Origin: Candidatus Phytoplasma australiense
GTDB taxonomy: Bacteria; Bacillota_I; Bacilli_A; Acholeplasmatales; Acholeplasmataceae
DNA length: 64,000 bases
Direction: 5' to 3'
NCBI GenBank assembly: GCA_000069925.1
Contig: AM422018.1
Coordinates: 620,001 to 684,000, forward strand
Position 1 is the first letter of the stretch, and each line of letters begins with the position of its first letter. Position numbers and translations under genes: made by a program. A model generated the notes under the pieces. It was not told the DNA's origin. It searched no databases and saw nothing but the letters and a program-made list of their open reading frames with translations. This document shows positions 27,729-36,302 of the stretch, one piece after another.

Positions 27729-28562
27729 GTGAAACAATCAAACTTTTTAGAAAAACATTTAGTAACTATTATTATTATTTTTCTTTTCGGAATAGCAATT
27801 ATCATAGGCATTAAACAAGGATTTAATGATTATCAAAACGAAAAAAATTCTTTATCTCTTTTGGGACAAACTCCAGAAAAATACTCCTTAGAACCCGAAA
27901 TCACCCCAACTCCTTCCAGATCTAAACGTTCTACGGAAGAACAAACACAACCCAAAATTCAAACCACTGCTGCGCGTTTAGACCAAATTAAAACTTATCT
28001 TTTCATCGAACCTACTGACACTTCTAAATTACCATTGGATTTATCAAAGAGAGAACAAGAAGAAATCAATAAACTAAAAAATAGTTGGAAATTGCGTTTT
28101 TTAGGTTATTTAAATCAAGAAAGAGGTGTTATCAATGAAAAACAAAAAGAATGTGACAACCACCAATCTCACTTAAATTCTATTCAACCTCAAATAGAAG
28201 CTTTAAAACCACAACAACAAAAACTAGAACAAAAAAAAGAAGCAAAAGAAGTAAAAGAAAAAGAAATCAAAGACAAAGAAAGACAAAAAGAGTTAGCTTC
28301 CCCCAATGATAAAATTAGATTACAAACTGAAATTGAAAAACTCGAAGATGAAGTGATAGAAATAGTTGGTGAAATTGGAAAAATAAAAGTTCAAATCAAA
28401 AATTTAGAAACAGACCAAAAATACTACCAAGATATGTTATCTGGTGATGAAAACTACAAAAGAATTTTAGAAGAACGATATAAAGATGCTGAATTACAAG
28501 ATAAAAATGAAATCTTAAAATCCCTTGACTCCCTCTATGAAATTATCCCAAATGAGGGATAA
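27729..28562 (+). CDS. Coiled-coil membrane protein of the mobile unit, probably C-terminally truncated
   Basis: 277 residues from a GTG start with AAGAAAGG 11 bases before. A membrane segment at residues about 11-29 (LVTIIIIFLFGIAIIIGIK) is followed by a Pro/Thr/Ser/Gln-rich linker and then Lys/Glu/Gln coiled coil to the end. Residues 214-248 match the start of the truncated copy at 26,662, but this copy then stops after a short unrelated tail (SLDSLYEIIPNEG). The parts here and at 26,662-27,635 look like the front and back of one longer ancestral protein. Function unknown; probably cell-surface or tethered. Confidence 0.65.
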   Translation: MKQSNFLEKHLVTIIIIFLFGIAIIIGIKQGFNDYQNEKNSLSLLGQTPEKYSLEPEITPTPSRSKRSTEEQTQPKIQTTAARLDQIKTYLFIEPTDTSKLPLDLSKREQEEINKLKNSWKLRFLGYLNQERGVINEKQKECDNHQSHLNSIQPQIEALKPQQQKLEQKKEAKEVKEKEIKDKERQKELASPNDKIRLQTEIEKLEDEVIEIVGEIGKIKVQIKNLETDQKYYQDMLSGDENYKRILEERYKDAELQDKNEILKSLDSLYEIIPNEG

Positions 28563-28586
28563 ATAACAAATAAGGAGTAATATATA

Positions 28587-29144
28587 ATGTTAGTAAAAAA
28601 TAAATTACATCTTTTACCATTCTTTTTAATTAGTTGTTTAGGAATATTATTTATTGTTGATAACAAACAGGTTATGGGTATGAATAATAATCTATCCCAA
28701 AATAATTCAAATATCGATAATAATATAGATGAGTATAGGATTTTTCAAAATTTATTATCTATACAAGAAGGAACAATTCAACAAATTATTAATGCTCTTA
28801 GAAATCATAATTCAGAAGTTGAAATTAATACTTTGTTAAATCAAAGCCAACAAATACACCAACAAATAATAACTCATCAACAAAGACAACTCAATAATCA
28901 GCATCAATTTATGATAAATTTTGAACGCAATATAACAAAAATTCAACTTGAAAGAGAACATTTATCATTAATACAAGAAATGAATACAGCTATTAATAAT
29001 ATACCCATTTATGCTTCAACAGAACAAATTAACGCGCTAAGAAATATTCAAATAAGAATAGACCAAAACCGAAGACAAATAAATATTATAATTCAACAAT
29101 TACAAAATAATCAAAATCCACCAAATAACAATCGAAGACGATAA
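28587..29144 (+). CDS. SVM-signal secreted protein, effector candidate
   Basis: 185 residues. The N-terminus MLVKNKLHLLPFFLISCLGI and the following LFIVDNKQVMGM form the sequence-variable-mosaic (SVM) signal peptide found on many phytoplasma secreted proteins, with likely cleavage near residue 31. The mature part of about 155 residues is Gln/Asn/Ile-rich, helical and coiled-coil-like, and ends in an Arg-rich NNNRRR that could help nuclear targeting in a host cell. AAGGAG at 28,572-28,577 precedes the ATG. It lies 24 bases downstream of the membrane coiled-coil gene. I do not recognise the mature part as a named effector. Confidence 0.8.
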   Translation: MLVKNKLHLLPFFLISCLGILFIVDNKQVMGMNNNLSQNNSNIDNNIDEYRIFQNLLSIQEGTIQQIINALRNHNSEVEINTLLNQSQQIHQQIITHQQRQLNNQHQFMINFERNITKIQLEREHLSLIQEMNTAINNIPIYASTEQINALRNIQIRIDQNRRQINIIIQQLQNNQNPPNNNRRR

Positions 29145-29179
29145 AAGAAATAAAAAAAATTAGAAAGTAGGTTTAAAAA

Positions 29180-29650
29180 ATGAAAAATAATAATCAAATC
29201 AACGTTTTTGATGTTGCAAATTATTTAATTAGCCAAACGGATACTAATAAATATAAAATTTCCAATATGAAAATTAATAAATTATTATATTACATTCAAG
29301 GTCATTATATAGCCCAAACAGGAAAAACACTTTTTCCAGAAAAAATTGAAGCATGGTTGTTTGGTCCTGTCATTTTAAATATTTACAGTGAATTTTTCAA
29401 TTTTGTTGATAATCCAATTCCTAATGATTATGTTTGTAAAGGTGCTAGTAAAAACGAATTAACTACAGAAGCTAAAAAAATTATTGATAAAGTAATTAAT
29501 AAATATTCTCCTTTCAGTGCCAGAGAATTAAGTGTTAAAACTCATGAAGAACTTCCATGGAAAGAGGCTTATAATCCTCGTAAAAAATGGCAAAATAACA
29601 TCATTACTCACCAATTATTAGAAAAATTTTTTAAAGATAATATAATTTAA
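29180..29650 (+). CDS. Panacea (DUF4065/GepA-like) domain protein, putative antitoxin
   Basis: A 156-residue single-domain protein. MKINKLLYYIQGHYIAQTGK at about 33-52, then LFPEKIEAWLFGPVI, are the hallmark of the Panacea/DUF4065 (SocA, GepA) family. Published work describes Panacea as an antitoxin domain found beside many unrelated toxins. A gene for a restriction-endonuclease-like protein starts 23 bases downstream on the same strand, as expected of an antitoxin-toxin pair. It follows the SVM effector gene by 35 bases. A ribosome-binding site (AAGTAGG) precedes the ATG. Family call is firm; the antitoxin role is inferred. Confidence 0.85.
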   Translation: MKNNNQINVFDVANYLISQTDTNKYKISNMKINKLLYYIQGHYIAQTGKTLFPEKIEAWLFGPVILNIYSEFFNFVDNPIPNDYVCKGASKNELTTEAKKIIDKVINKYSPFSARELSVKTHEELPWKEAYNPRKKWQNNIITHQLLEKFFKDNII

Positions 29651-29673
29651 TTGTGTAAGGGGTAAATTGCTGT

Positions 29674-30273
29674 TTGAAAACTTTAAATAAAGATAATTTT
29701 GAAGAAATTATCAAAACAATTCATAGTGTTTGTGTTAGTATTTCTAGAACTAAAAACTTAAGAAAAAATAACAATTCTAATCCACAAGACACTGAAGCTA
29801 TTTATAGAGATAATATTTTTGTACAATTAAACAGTTATCCTTCTTCGTTCGAAAATTTCGTTAATTGTGAAGCCAACAATAACCATGGCAAAACAGATAT
29901 TATAATACCTTTTAAAAAAGAAAAAAAGTACATAGCAGAATGTGCTACTTTAAAAGAAAAAGATTGTGGTTATAAAATTGAAAAAAAATATAAACAACTA
30001 ATTTATAATACAACAGAAAAAGATAACAAAATTTCATTAATTTTTTTTGTTTTAAAACGGGAATTTAAACCTAATCAAATTTTAGAAAAAATTGAAAAAA
30101 TTATTAAAAAACAAAGCAATAATAATAATTTTCATAATAAACAAATAAAATATAAAAATAGTGATTGGATTATAAAAACAAGAGTAAAACAATTCCCTGA
30201 AATAGATTTTTATATTCATATTGGGGTTTATAATTTTTTTTATGATGAGAAATATTCTAAAATTCAAAAATAA
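29674..30273 (+). CDS. PD-(D/E)XK-like nuclease protein, putative toxin partner of the Panacea protein
   Basis: 199 residues from a TTG start behind TAAGGGG. The central part NNNHGKTDIIIPF (Asp75) and KKYIAECATLKEK (Glu89), then YKQLIYNTTEKDNKISLIFF, fits a group of PD-(D/E)XK nuclease-fold proteins with the pattern GKTDI...AECK...QLL. The classic Lys after Glu is replaced: ECA instead of ECK; Lys94 might substitute. So activity is uncertain. The gene is the second of a two-gene unit with Panacea. It could be a toxin, a restriction-type nuclease or a non-catalytic relic. Fold assignment is from motif memory, not a search. Confidence 0.6.
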   Translation: MKTLNKDNFEEIIKTIHSVCVSISRTKNLRKNNNSNPQDTEAIYRDNIFVQLNSYPSSFENFVNCEANNNHGKTDIIIPFKKEKKYIAECATLKEKDCGYKIEKKYKQLIYNTTEKDNKISLIFFVLKREFKPNQILEKIEKIIKKQSNNNNFHNKQIKYKNSDWIIKTRVKQFPEIDFYIHIGVYNFFYDEKYSKIQK

Positions 30274-30501
30274 ATTCCTCTAAAACGCATTATTTTGCCC
30301 CTCTCGCTTTGATTAAATTACAATTAGGGTTATTTTTACCCTAGGGATTTATACCCTTTTAAATCCAATTTATTCTCTAAGTGATCTTCTAAAAAACCTT
30401 GTAAATGTGTACTTTTAATTTTTACAATTTTGGCATAAATTAAAACGGATCATTTTTAAATCTAATTTATACCCAAATAACAAAAAGGAGGTTATTAAAT
30501 A
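30274..30501. other. AT-rich spacer with weak repeats
   Basis: No gene. TTTTAAATCCAATTTAT near 30,357-30,373 recurs as TTTTAAATCTAATTTAT near 30,455-30,471. A strong AAGGAGG at 30,485-30,491 serves the broken gene that follows. Confidence 0.4.
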
Positions 30502-32027
30502 ATGTTTAAAGTAATTAAAATCCCCTTTATCTAAAAAATTAACAATTATATTAATAATTATTATCTTCAATTTTGTCCCTTCCATCAATGCTCATTCTTC
30601 TTTTTTTCATAGTCAAAACAAAACCAAAATTAAATTAGCAGATTACAAAACCCTCCAACAAGAATGGTTAGCGACCCAACCCAAAATGAAAAGATATGAT
30701 ATTCCTGTTTTATCCAAAGAAAGTATCCCCGAAATCTTTTAATATTTTAACATTAAAACTTCTACTTATGGTTTGGATAAGCAGACTTACAATCCTTATG
30801 CCAAAGATTTCTTCTTCTGGAAACTCAAAAATCCTCCTGAAGGTTTATTAGGGGTTTATTTTAAAGCCAGAAAAAATCCTCTTAAAATATCCCAATGATG
30901 ACGATGAATACACCTTAGATGACCTTTTAAAATACAAAATCGCTATCGAAGAAGCTTTCGTATTTTGGGATATTCAACAAAAAACTCAGGAAGAAAAGGG
31001 CAATATGGAATTAATCTTCATCAATCACTTTGTTGACCAAAGTAAAGAAGAAGCGATTAATAATTACTTAATCCAACATAAAATCATCCAAGAACCCAAA
31101 CTAATTAAATTAGGTTGTTATAATATTACCCCTACCACAGGTTTAATCGCTCCTTTACCTTTAGGTGGATTGGGTGGTATTGAAATTGCTTCTATTTACT
31201 TTGATGATGGGGTTCGTCTGCTCCCTGAAAACCAAAAAACTAGATCTTTAAAATATATAATAGAACGGCTAGAAGAAAAATTAAAAGACTACCAAAATGA
31301 TTTAATTCAAACTGAAGATGAAAGAAGAAAAAAGTTATTGACAAAACAAATTGTATCTTTACAAGAAGAAATTAAAGAATTTTACCAAGAAATCATCAAA
31401 CACCAAACTTACAACATTGAAGATTTATTGAAACTCTCCAATGGCGCCAAAAACATCTATCTTTTTTCTTTCAATACTCAAAAAAGAATTAAAAGCATCG
31501 AATTACCTGATGCTATTGATCCTTACCAAGCTATTCGCGACTGGAAACGAGACAATAATTTATTTGATTATGAAGGTGAATTTATACTAAAAACTTTTAT
31601 CGTAAATGATCCTTTAATTTTACCACCACCTTTTAATAAAAAAATTAATCTATCGTGTAAAATTAATCAACTTGAAAATATTTTTGAAACCGAAAAGAAA
31701 AAATTTCTTATTTCTTGCCAAGATGTCGAACCAAAAAAGGATTTTTTTCAAATTTATAAATCTAAATATGTTGATTGGTTAAACCAATGTTACATTAAAC
31801 CTGGCATTTCTTATTCAGCTCAAGAAATAAGAAATAAATTTGGCCCTTCATCAAGAGACATTTATAATGAAGAAGGGGAAAAATGTAGATATTATTATGT
31901 TACAAATACCTTCATAGATGATTGGTATGTTAATGGGATTGAATGTTCTGGCTCAAACAATACTTTTTCTAATTTTTATGACACCACTCCACCACCCAAA
32001 AAACCTCAAGAATTAAATATTAATTGA
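30502..32027 (+). pseudogene. Broken gene for a secreted protein of unknown function
   Basis: An AAGGAGG is followed by ATG at 30,502 (MFKVIKIPFI then stop). One base over, a clear signal peptide follows (KKLTIILIIIIFNFVPSINA), then about 60 codons to an in-frame TAA at 30,740-30,742. The same frame reads on, a further shift occurs near 30,860, and then a clean frame (LKPEKILLKYPNDDDEYTLD...) runs to 32,027. So there are two frameshifts and one nonsense codon. The long remaining ORF (ATG 31,005) has no start signal. The C-terminal half has a coiled coil at about 90-140 of that ORF. I do not recognise the family. Confidence 0.75.
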
Positions 32028-32033
32028 TATTAA

Positions 32034-32059
32034 GACCTCCAAATGGAGGTCATTTTTTT
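32034..32059 (+). terminator. Intrinsic terminator behind the broken secreted-protein gene
   Basis: GACCTCC (32,034-32,040), loop AAAT, GGAGGTC (32,045-32,051), then A and a run of eight T. Confidence 0.9.
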
Positions 32060-32161
32060 TGGCTCATTTTTGTTAAAATCAAAAAAAAGAATTTGTGTTC
32101 TAATAAAGAAGAAGTCAAAAAAAGAAATTAAAAATTATAATTGAAAATATTATTTTTTTAA

Positions 32162-32341
32162 TTTCAAATAACTACTTTTAGAATAAAAATACCACCCCCA
32201 AATCAACCCAATGGCACAATTGAATGCACCATTGAAAGACTTCATAACCCAGGGTCCACCGTCACAATCACCAAATACAACTCTGACAAAACAGTCGCCC
32301 AAACATTTCAATTTCTACCAAAAACCGCAAATCACACCTAA
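32162..32341 (+). pseudogene. DUF2963-like fragment
   Basis: An open frame without a start reads NGTIECTIERLHNPGSTVTI and TKYNSDKTVAQTFQFLP before a TAA at 32,339. The NP..T...YNSD.TV spacing resembles the repeat unit of DUF2963 proteins of phytoplasmas. Codons are rich in C at the third position, unlike the core genes. It is directly upstream of an intact DUF2963-like gene and is probably the end of a lost neighbour. Confidence 0.5.
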
Positions 32342-32401
32342 AAAAAACACACAACACGCTCGGCACCAACCCACAAAAATAAAAACAAAGGAGAACAAAA
32401 T

Positions 32402-32881
32402 ATGACTACAAACAAACCAACAAACACACAGAGAAGGTTAATACAATCCAAATACATCAGGCAAGAGATTGAACGCCGCAACGACGGAGCAATTGAATAC
32501 ATCTGTGAATACAACCGAAAAACAGGAAAACGCGTTGGGATTATTGAATTCTACCCCGATGGAAAAAACATCCGCATCGTCTACGAAATAAACCCAACCA
32601 CAGACAACATAACCAAATCATTTATTTACAACCTTTCCGACCAACGTTTGCTTTACATCCGCGAATACGACCAATATGGATGCAAATTTAGAACAACCTA
32701 CTACAACAACGACGACCAAACTGTTAACTTTATTGAAAACATCTTCTCAGAAACAGGAAAAATAACTAGACACACCCCAAAGGAAGGAATAACCCCCCCC
32801 CTAACTATCAACGCCTCAGCAAATAACCAACAAAACCACAAAAAAGGAGAACAAAATGAAACCAACAAAAATCCAAAATAA
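32402..32881 (+). CDS. DUF2963-like protein
   Basis: 159 residues with repeated units of the form I.EYNRKTGKRVGIIEFYPDG, YEINPTTDNITKSFIYNLSD and REYDQYGCKFRTTYYNNDD. These resemble the short tandem motifs of DUF2963, a domain known mainly from phytoplasma mobile units; its function is unknown. No signal peptide or membrane segment. AAAGGAG precedes the ATG, behind a leader with CACAACACGCT that recurs at about 34,080. The end overlaps the methyltransferase start by 26 bases. Codon use is C-rich. Confidence 0.75.
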   Translation: MTTNKPTNTQRRLIQSKYIRQEIERRNDGAIEYICEYNRKTGKRVGIIEFYPDGKNIRIVYEINPTTDNITKSFIYNLSDQRLLYIREYDQYGCKFRTTYYNNDDQTVNFIENIFSETGKITRHTPKEGITPPLTINASANNQQNHKKGEQNETNKNPK

Positions 32882-33777
32882 CACTTCAACAAACAAAATC
32901 AATCTACCTGATACAACTGATTCTTTTTCATCAATCATTTTAGGCGATGTTTGTGAATCTTTAAACCAACTTCAAAATATTAAATTCAATATAATTATCG
33001 CCGACCCCCCTTATAATATCGGCAAAAATTTTGGTAACAATCACGATTTATTAGAAATAGATGAGTATTTAAAATGGTCTTTGACTTGGATTAAACAATG
33101 CCTTAAATTATTGACCCCAGATGGTATTTTTTATATGTATGGTTTTCCTGAAATTTTGGCTCGTGTAGCAGCGAAATTTCCTTATGATAAACAAAGAAAT
33201 TTTGGCTTGGCATTATACTAACAAAAACATGCCTTCTTGTAGTTTTTGGCAACATTCTTATGAATCCATTTTATGTCTTTGGAATAACGAAAAACCAAAA
33301 ATTAATATCGACCAAATTAGAGAACCTTATACTTCCAATTTTTTGAAATATGATGGAAAAAAAAGAAATGGCACTTTAGGCCGTTTTGGCAATTCCGAAA
33401 CTTTATATCGCGTAAACGAAAAAGGAGCTCTTCCGCGTGATATCATCAAAGTCCCTGCTTTGGCGGGTGGCGCAGGCTTTAAAGAACAGTTCTTTTTGTG
33501 TAAAACTTGTGATTGTAAAATTTTTAGATCCAAAGAACTAAAAAACCACCAATCCCCTCATCAAACTATTATTCATCCTACCCAAAAACCTCAAATGTTA
33601 ACTAATAAATTAATTGATTCAGCGATTATGGAAAACCAAAAAGGCAATATTTTAATTCCTTTCGCTGGTTCAGATTCAGAATGTTTAGTTGCCAAAAAGA
33701 AAAACTTAAATTATATCGGCATCGAAATAAACCCTGATTATGTAATGTTAATCAACGAAGCATTAAAAAAAATATAA
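32856..33777 (+). pseudogene. DNA adenine-type methyltransferase split by a frameshift
   Basis: AAAGGAG precedes ATG 32,856. The first frame encodes the catalytic motif IIADPPYNIGKNFG (DPPY) near residue 50 and ends at TAA 33,221. One base over, a second frame picks up with WHYTNKNMPSCSFWQHSYES and carries the SAM-binding motif ILIPFAGSDSECLVAKKK and the conserved HPTQKPQML. The order (DPPY first, FxGxG-like last) is that of the beta class. The two pieces fit one protein of about 305 residues broken near 33,200-33,215. The FAGSDS motif differs from the usual FAGSGT. Intact members methylate adenine or cytosine N4; no restriction gene is adjacent. Confidence 0.8.
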
Positions 33778-34143
33778 ACTAAAATAAACTATAAAAAAAA
33801 GTTTAATCCACAAAAAACACTTTTCACCCTCAAAGGCATAAAATAACACATTTTCAAAAAAATCTCTTTATTTTACCCTTTTTTCATCTTTTTTTAACAC
33901 CATTTGAATTATAATACCTAATTTAAAAATTAGAAGCAAATAAGGGCAAATACGAGCGAAAAACTGACTCGTTATTTTACCCCTTATTCGTCTTTTTCAG
34001 AAACTTTTGAGTTATAATACCTCATTTCAAAAACAAGCCCAAACAAGGGTATTTATTTAAGTTTCAATAAAAATCACAACACAACACGCTAAGGCAATGC
34101 CTAAATTACAAATTCAACAATAAAAAAAAGGAGAAACATAAAC
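33778..34143. other. Intergenic region with two promoter-like direct repeats
   Basis: Two imperfect copies of a stretch of about 62 bases (33,868-33,932 and 33,971-34,033), each starting TTATTTTACCC and ending GAATTATAATACCT or GAGTTATAATACCT. Each has a TATAAT. A leader with CACAACACGCT (about 34,078-34,092) follows, shared with the gene at 32,402. This could be tandem promoters or a replication or recombination site of the mobile unit. Confidence 0.55.
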
Positions 34144-34666
34144 ATGGAAAACAACCAAAAAAAGAGGGGTCCTTGGGAATAAAAACAATAAACCAACAAC
34201 CCCCACTGACTTACAAGAAATCAAAACTTTTCTACAAGCTCTAAAAGAAGAATTAATTAACCTTACAATTACTCCCCACTCTAAAAAAGAAGGCGGTTAT
34301 CGCGAAGCGAACTACCGCCCCAAAAATCAAATTCTTTTCGTTGATGCAAGAATTTTGGAAGAAATCCAAACATTCAGAAAAAGCATAATCAAAGATAACA
34401 ACATTCACAATAATAAACACTCAAAACCCTTATCCTCAAACTCTCTTAAAACGCATTTCGATAACTTCCAAATCAATTACAAAAATATCGCCAAAGATGC
34501 TATCAAAGAAACAATTGGAAAAATCGACATCAACAAATTAACAACTTTAAGCTTATTTCCGCTAGACCCTGATAAGCGTGATAAATTCAATAATCTTATC
34601 AAAACTAACTACAAAAAAGGTCTAAATATCATCTATTATCGCCAAGAAGACCTAAATACAAATTAA
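34144..34666 (+). pseudogene. Unknown mobile-unit gene with a frameshift near its start
   Basis: GGAG precedes ATG 34,144, which reads MENNQKKRGPWE and stops. One base over, after CCTTGGG, the frame reads NKNNKPTTPTDLQEIKTFLQ and stays open to 34,666, about 155 codons. The track start TTG at 34,355 is internal. The protein is Lys/Asn-rich and helical, with no membrane segment. I do not recognise it. C-rich codons place it with the neighbouring mobile-unit genes. Confidence 0.6.
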
Positions 34667-35156
34667 CTTCTTTATAACCAGAGCTAAACAAGGATATCGC
34701 GTGAAAAAGATTCATCCAATGTATAAGTATTTATTAAAGTCAAAGGTCTAAAATATCTAACACTTTTATAACAGTTTTATAACACTTTGCTACCTAATAT
34801 TTTTCTGTTAAATACTATCTCAAACGCCATGTGATATTTTATATTTTATATCGATAATGATAATGATAATCGATATTTTATATTATCGGTATTTTCTTTT
34901 TAATCATTTTCATTAACGATATAAATAACTCTCTTCAAGTTTTTTTAAAAATTTCCGATGCGTTCCGTAGATAAAAATATTCAAATCCAAAAATGAGAAA
35001 AATCTAAGAGCCCTCAAGGGCTCAGATAAAGCATAAACCTTTTGAGGGAAAAAATAGAATAGAAAAAGAACCCCCCCAGTTCCGCACAACCCCCCCTTTT
35101 TTTTCACTCAATTCAATAAATAATTTTTAAGTTTTTCAAAAAAACATCCCTTTTAT
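34667..35156. other. Spacer before the insertion sequence
   Basis: No gene I trust. An inverted repeat ATATCGAT...ATCGATAT lies near 34,845-34,875 with GATAAT repeats between. A perfect hairpin GAGCCCT/AGGGCTC is at 35,008-35,023. A minus-strand frame at 34,913-35,107 has no ribosome-binding site and I do not call it. Confidence 0.45.
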
Positions 35157-36302
35157 TGTACTATTAATTTAAACAAAACCCATAAAAAACTAATTTCATT
35201 GAGTAATTTTGGTCACAAATATGTTGTAATATGTTACAATGATTTTTGTAATTGACAAAAAAATATGGAGATAATCGATGTCAGAAACACAAAAAATGCA
35301 AAAATTAAATAACAAAATAATATTATTACAAAATATGATTTCTCAAATTAAAATCATTGATAAAGAAATTGTTTTTAAATTAGTTAAACGTTTTTTCAAA
35401 ACTCTCAATTTATCTACCATCCTAAGAACAATCAAAATCAACCGCAGCACTTATTACTATTGGCTAAAAAATCAAGAAAAGAAACGATTACAACACGAAA
35501 ACTACCTTTTACAACAAAAACGCATCCAGGCTTTATGTTCTCGTTATCAATATTTTTACGGATATCGCAAAATCACTCATTTATATCAAAAAACTTTCAA
35601 CGAACACATCGCCAAGGAAAAAGTGTATCAAATTATGAAAGAAAATAATATTTGCTGCCGTTTAAGAATAAAAAAAGTCAAACGTGCATATAAAAACAAC
35701 TTAAAGCCTAAATTAAGTGTAGCACCCAACCTTATCAACCGCGATTTTATTGCAACCAAACCACTTCAAAAATTATTTACCGACATCACATTTTTCCCAA
35801 CTCCTGAAGGTTTTGTTTATTTTTCTGCAATCATTGACTCTTTTAACAATCAAATAATCACCTCCCACACCTCAAACCGCCAAGATAAAGAGTTAATTTT
35901 AAATACAATCAAAAAAATTACCCCCACTAAAAGACCCTTGTGTTATTCATTCCGACCGCGGCACGGTTTACCAATCGCTCAAAGTGCAAAATAAACTAAT
36001 TAAAAAAGGCTTTTTAATCAGCATGTCCCACAAAGCAACCCCACGCGATAATGCTGTGATTGAAAACTTTTTCGGCCAAATGAAAAGTATTTTATTCAAC
36101 CAACATCCGTTTTTATTTCAACAAGAACCACACGAAATTAAAAAAATTATCCATCGCTTCCCTTCTTTTTGGAATAAAAGATGGATGTTGGCTAAATTAA
36201 ATAATTTATCACCTTTAAAATATTCTCAATCCTTCAGATAGTATTTTAATTAATGATAAAATCAACTACAACCTTTTTAAAAAGAGGTTATTTTACTGTA
36301 CA
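35157..36302 (+). mobile_element. IS3-family insertion sequence of the tra5 type
   Basis: The proposed ends are TGTACTATTAA on the left (35,157) and ...TTACTGTACA on the right (36,302); both read TGTAC inward and start TG, as IS3/IS150 elements do. The match beyond five bases is modest and I see no clear target duplication, so the ends are approximate. It contains a frameshifted transposase. Confidence 0.65.
35278..36241 (+). pseudogene. tra5: IS3-family transposase (tra5), frameshifted in the catalytic domain
   Basis: The first frame (35,278-35,994) has the OrfB N-terminal region (INRSTYYYWLKNQEKKRL, YQYFYGYRKITHLYQ) and the first catalytic Asp in KLFTDITFFPTPEG. Around 35,937 the frame slips. 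One base over, the sequence reads VIHSDRGTVYQSLKVQNKLI with the second Asp, then SHKATPRDNAVIENFFGQMK with the Glu, ending at 36,241. So all DDE residues exist but not in one frame. IS3 elements normally shift between OrfA and OrfB, not here, so the copy is probably dead. A GGAG precedes the ATG. Confidence 0.88.

Noticed and set aside
31005-32027. An intact 340-residue gene
   Set aside because: It lacks a start signal, and coding sense continues upstream across frameshifts to a signal peptide at 30.5 kb.
34913-35107. Minus-strand frame of 64 codons before the insertion sequence
   Set aside because: No ribosome-binding site, odd composition over poly-C and poly-T runs, overlaps a hairpin; no family recognised.
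35984-36241. A separate small transposase gene
   Set aside because: It continues the tra5 catalytic domain one base out of frame, so it is part of the same broken gene.
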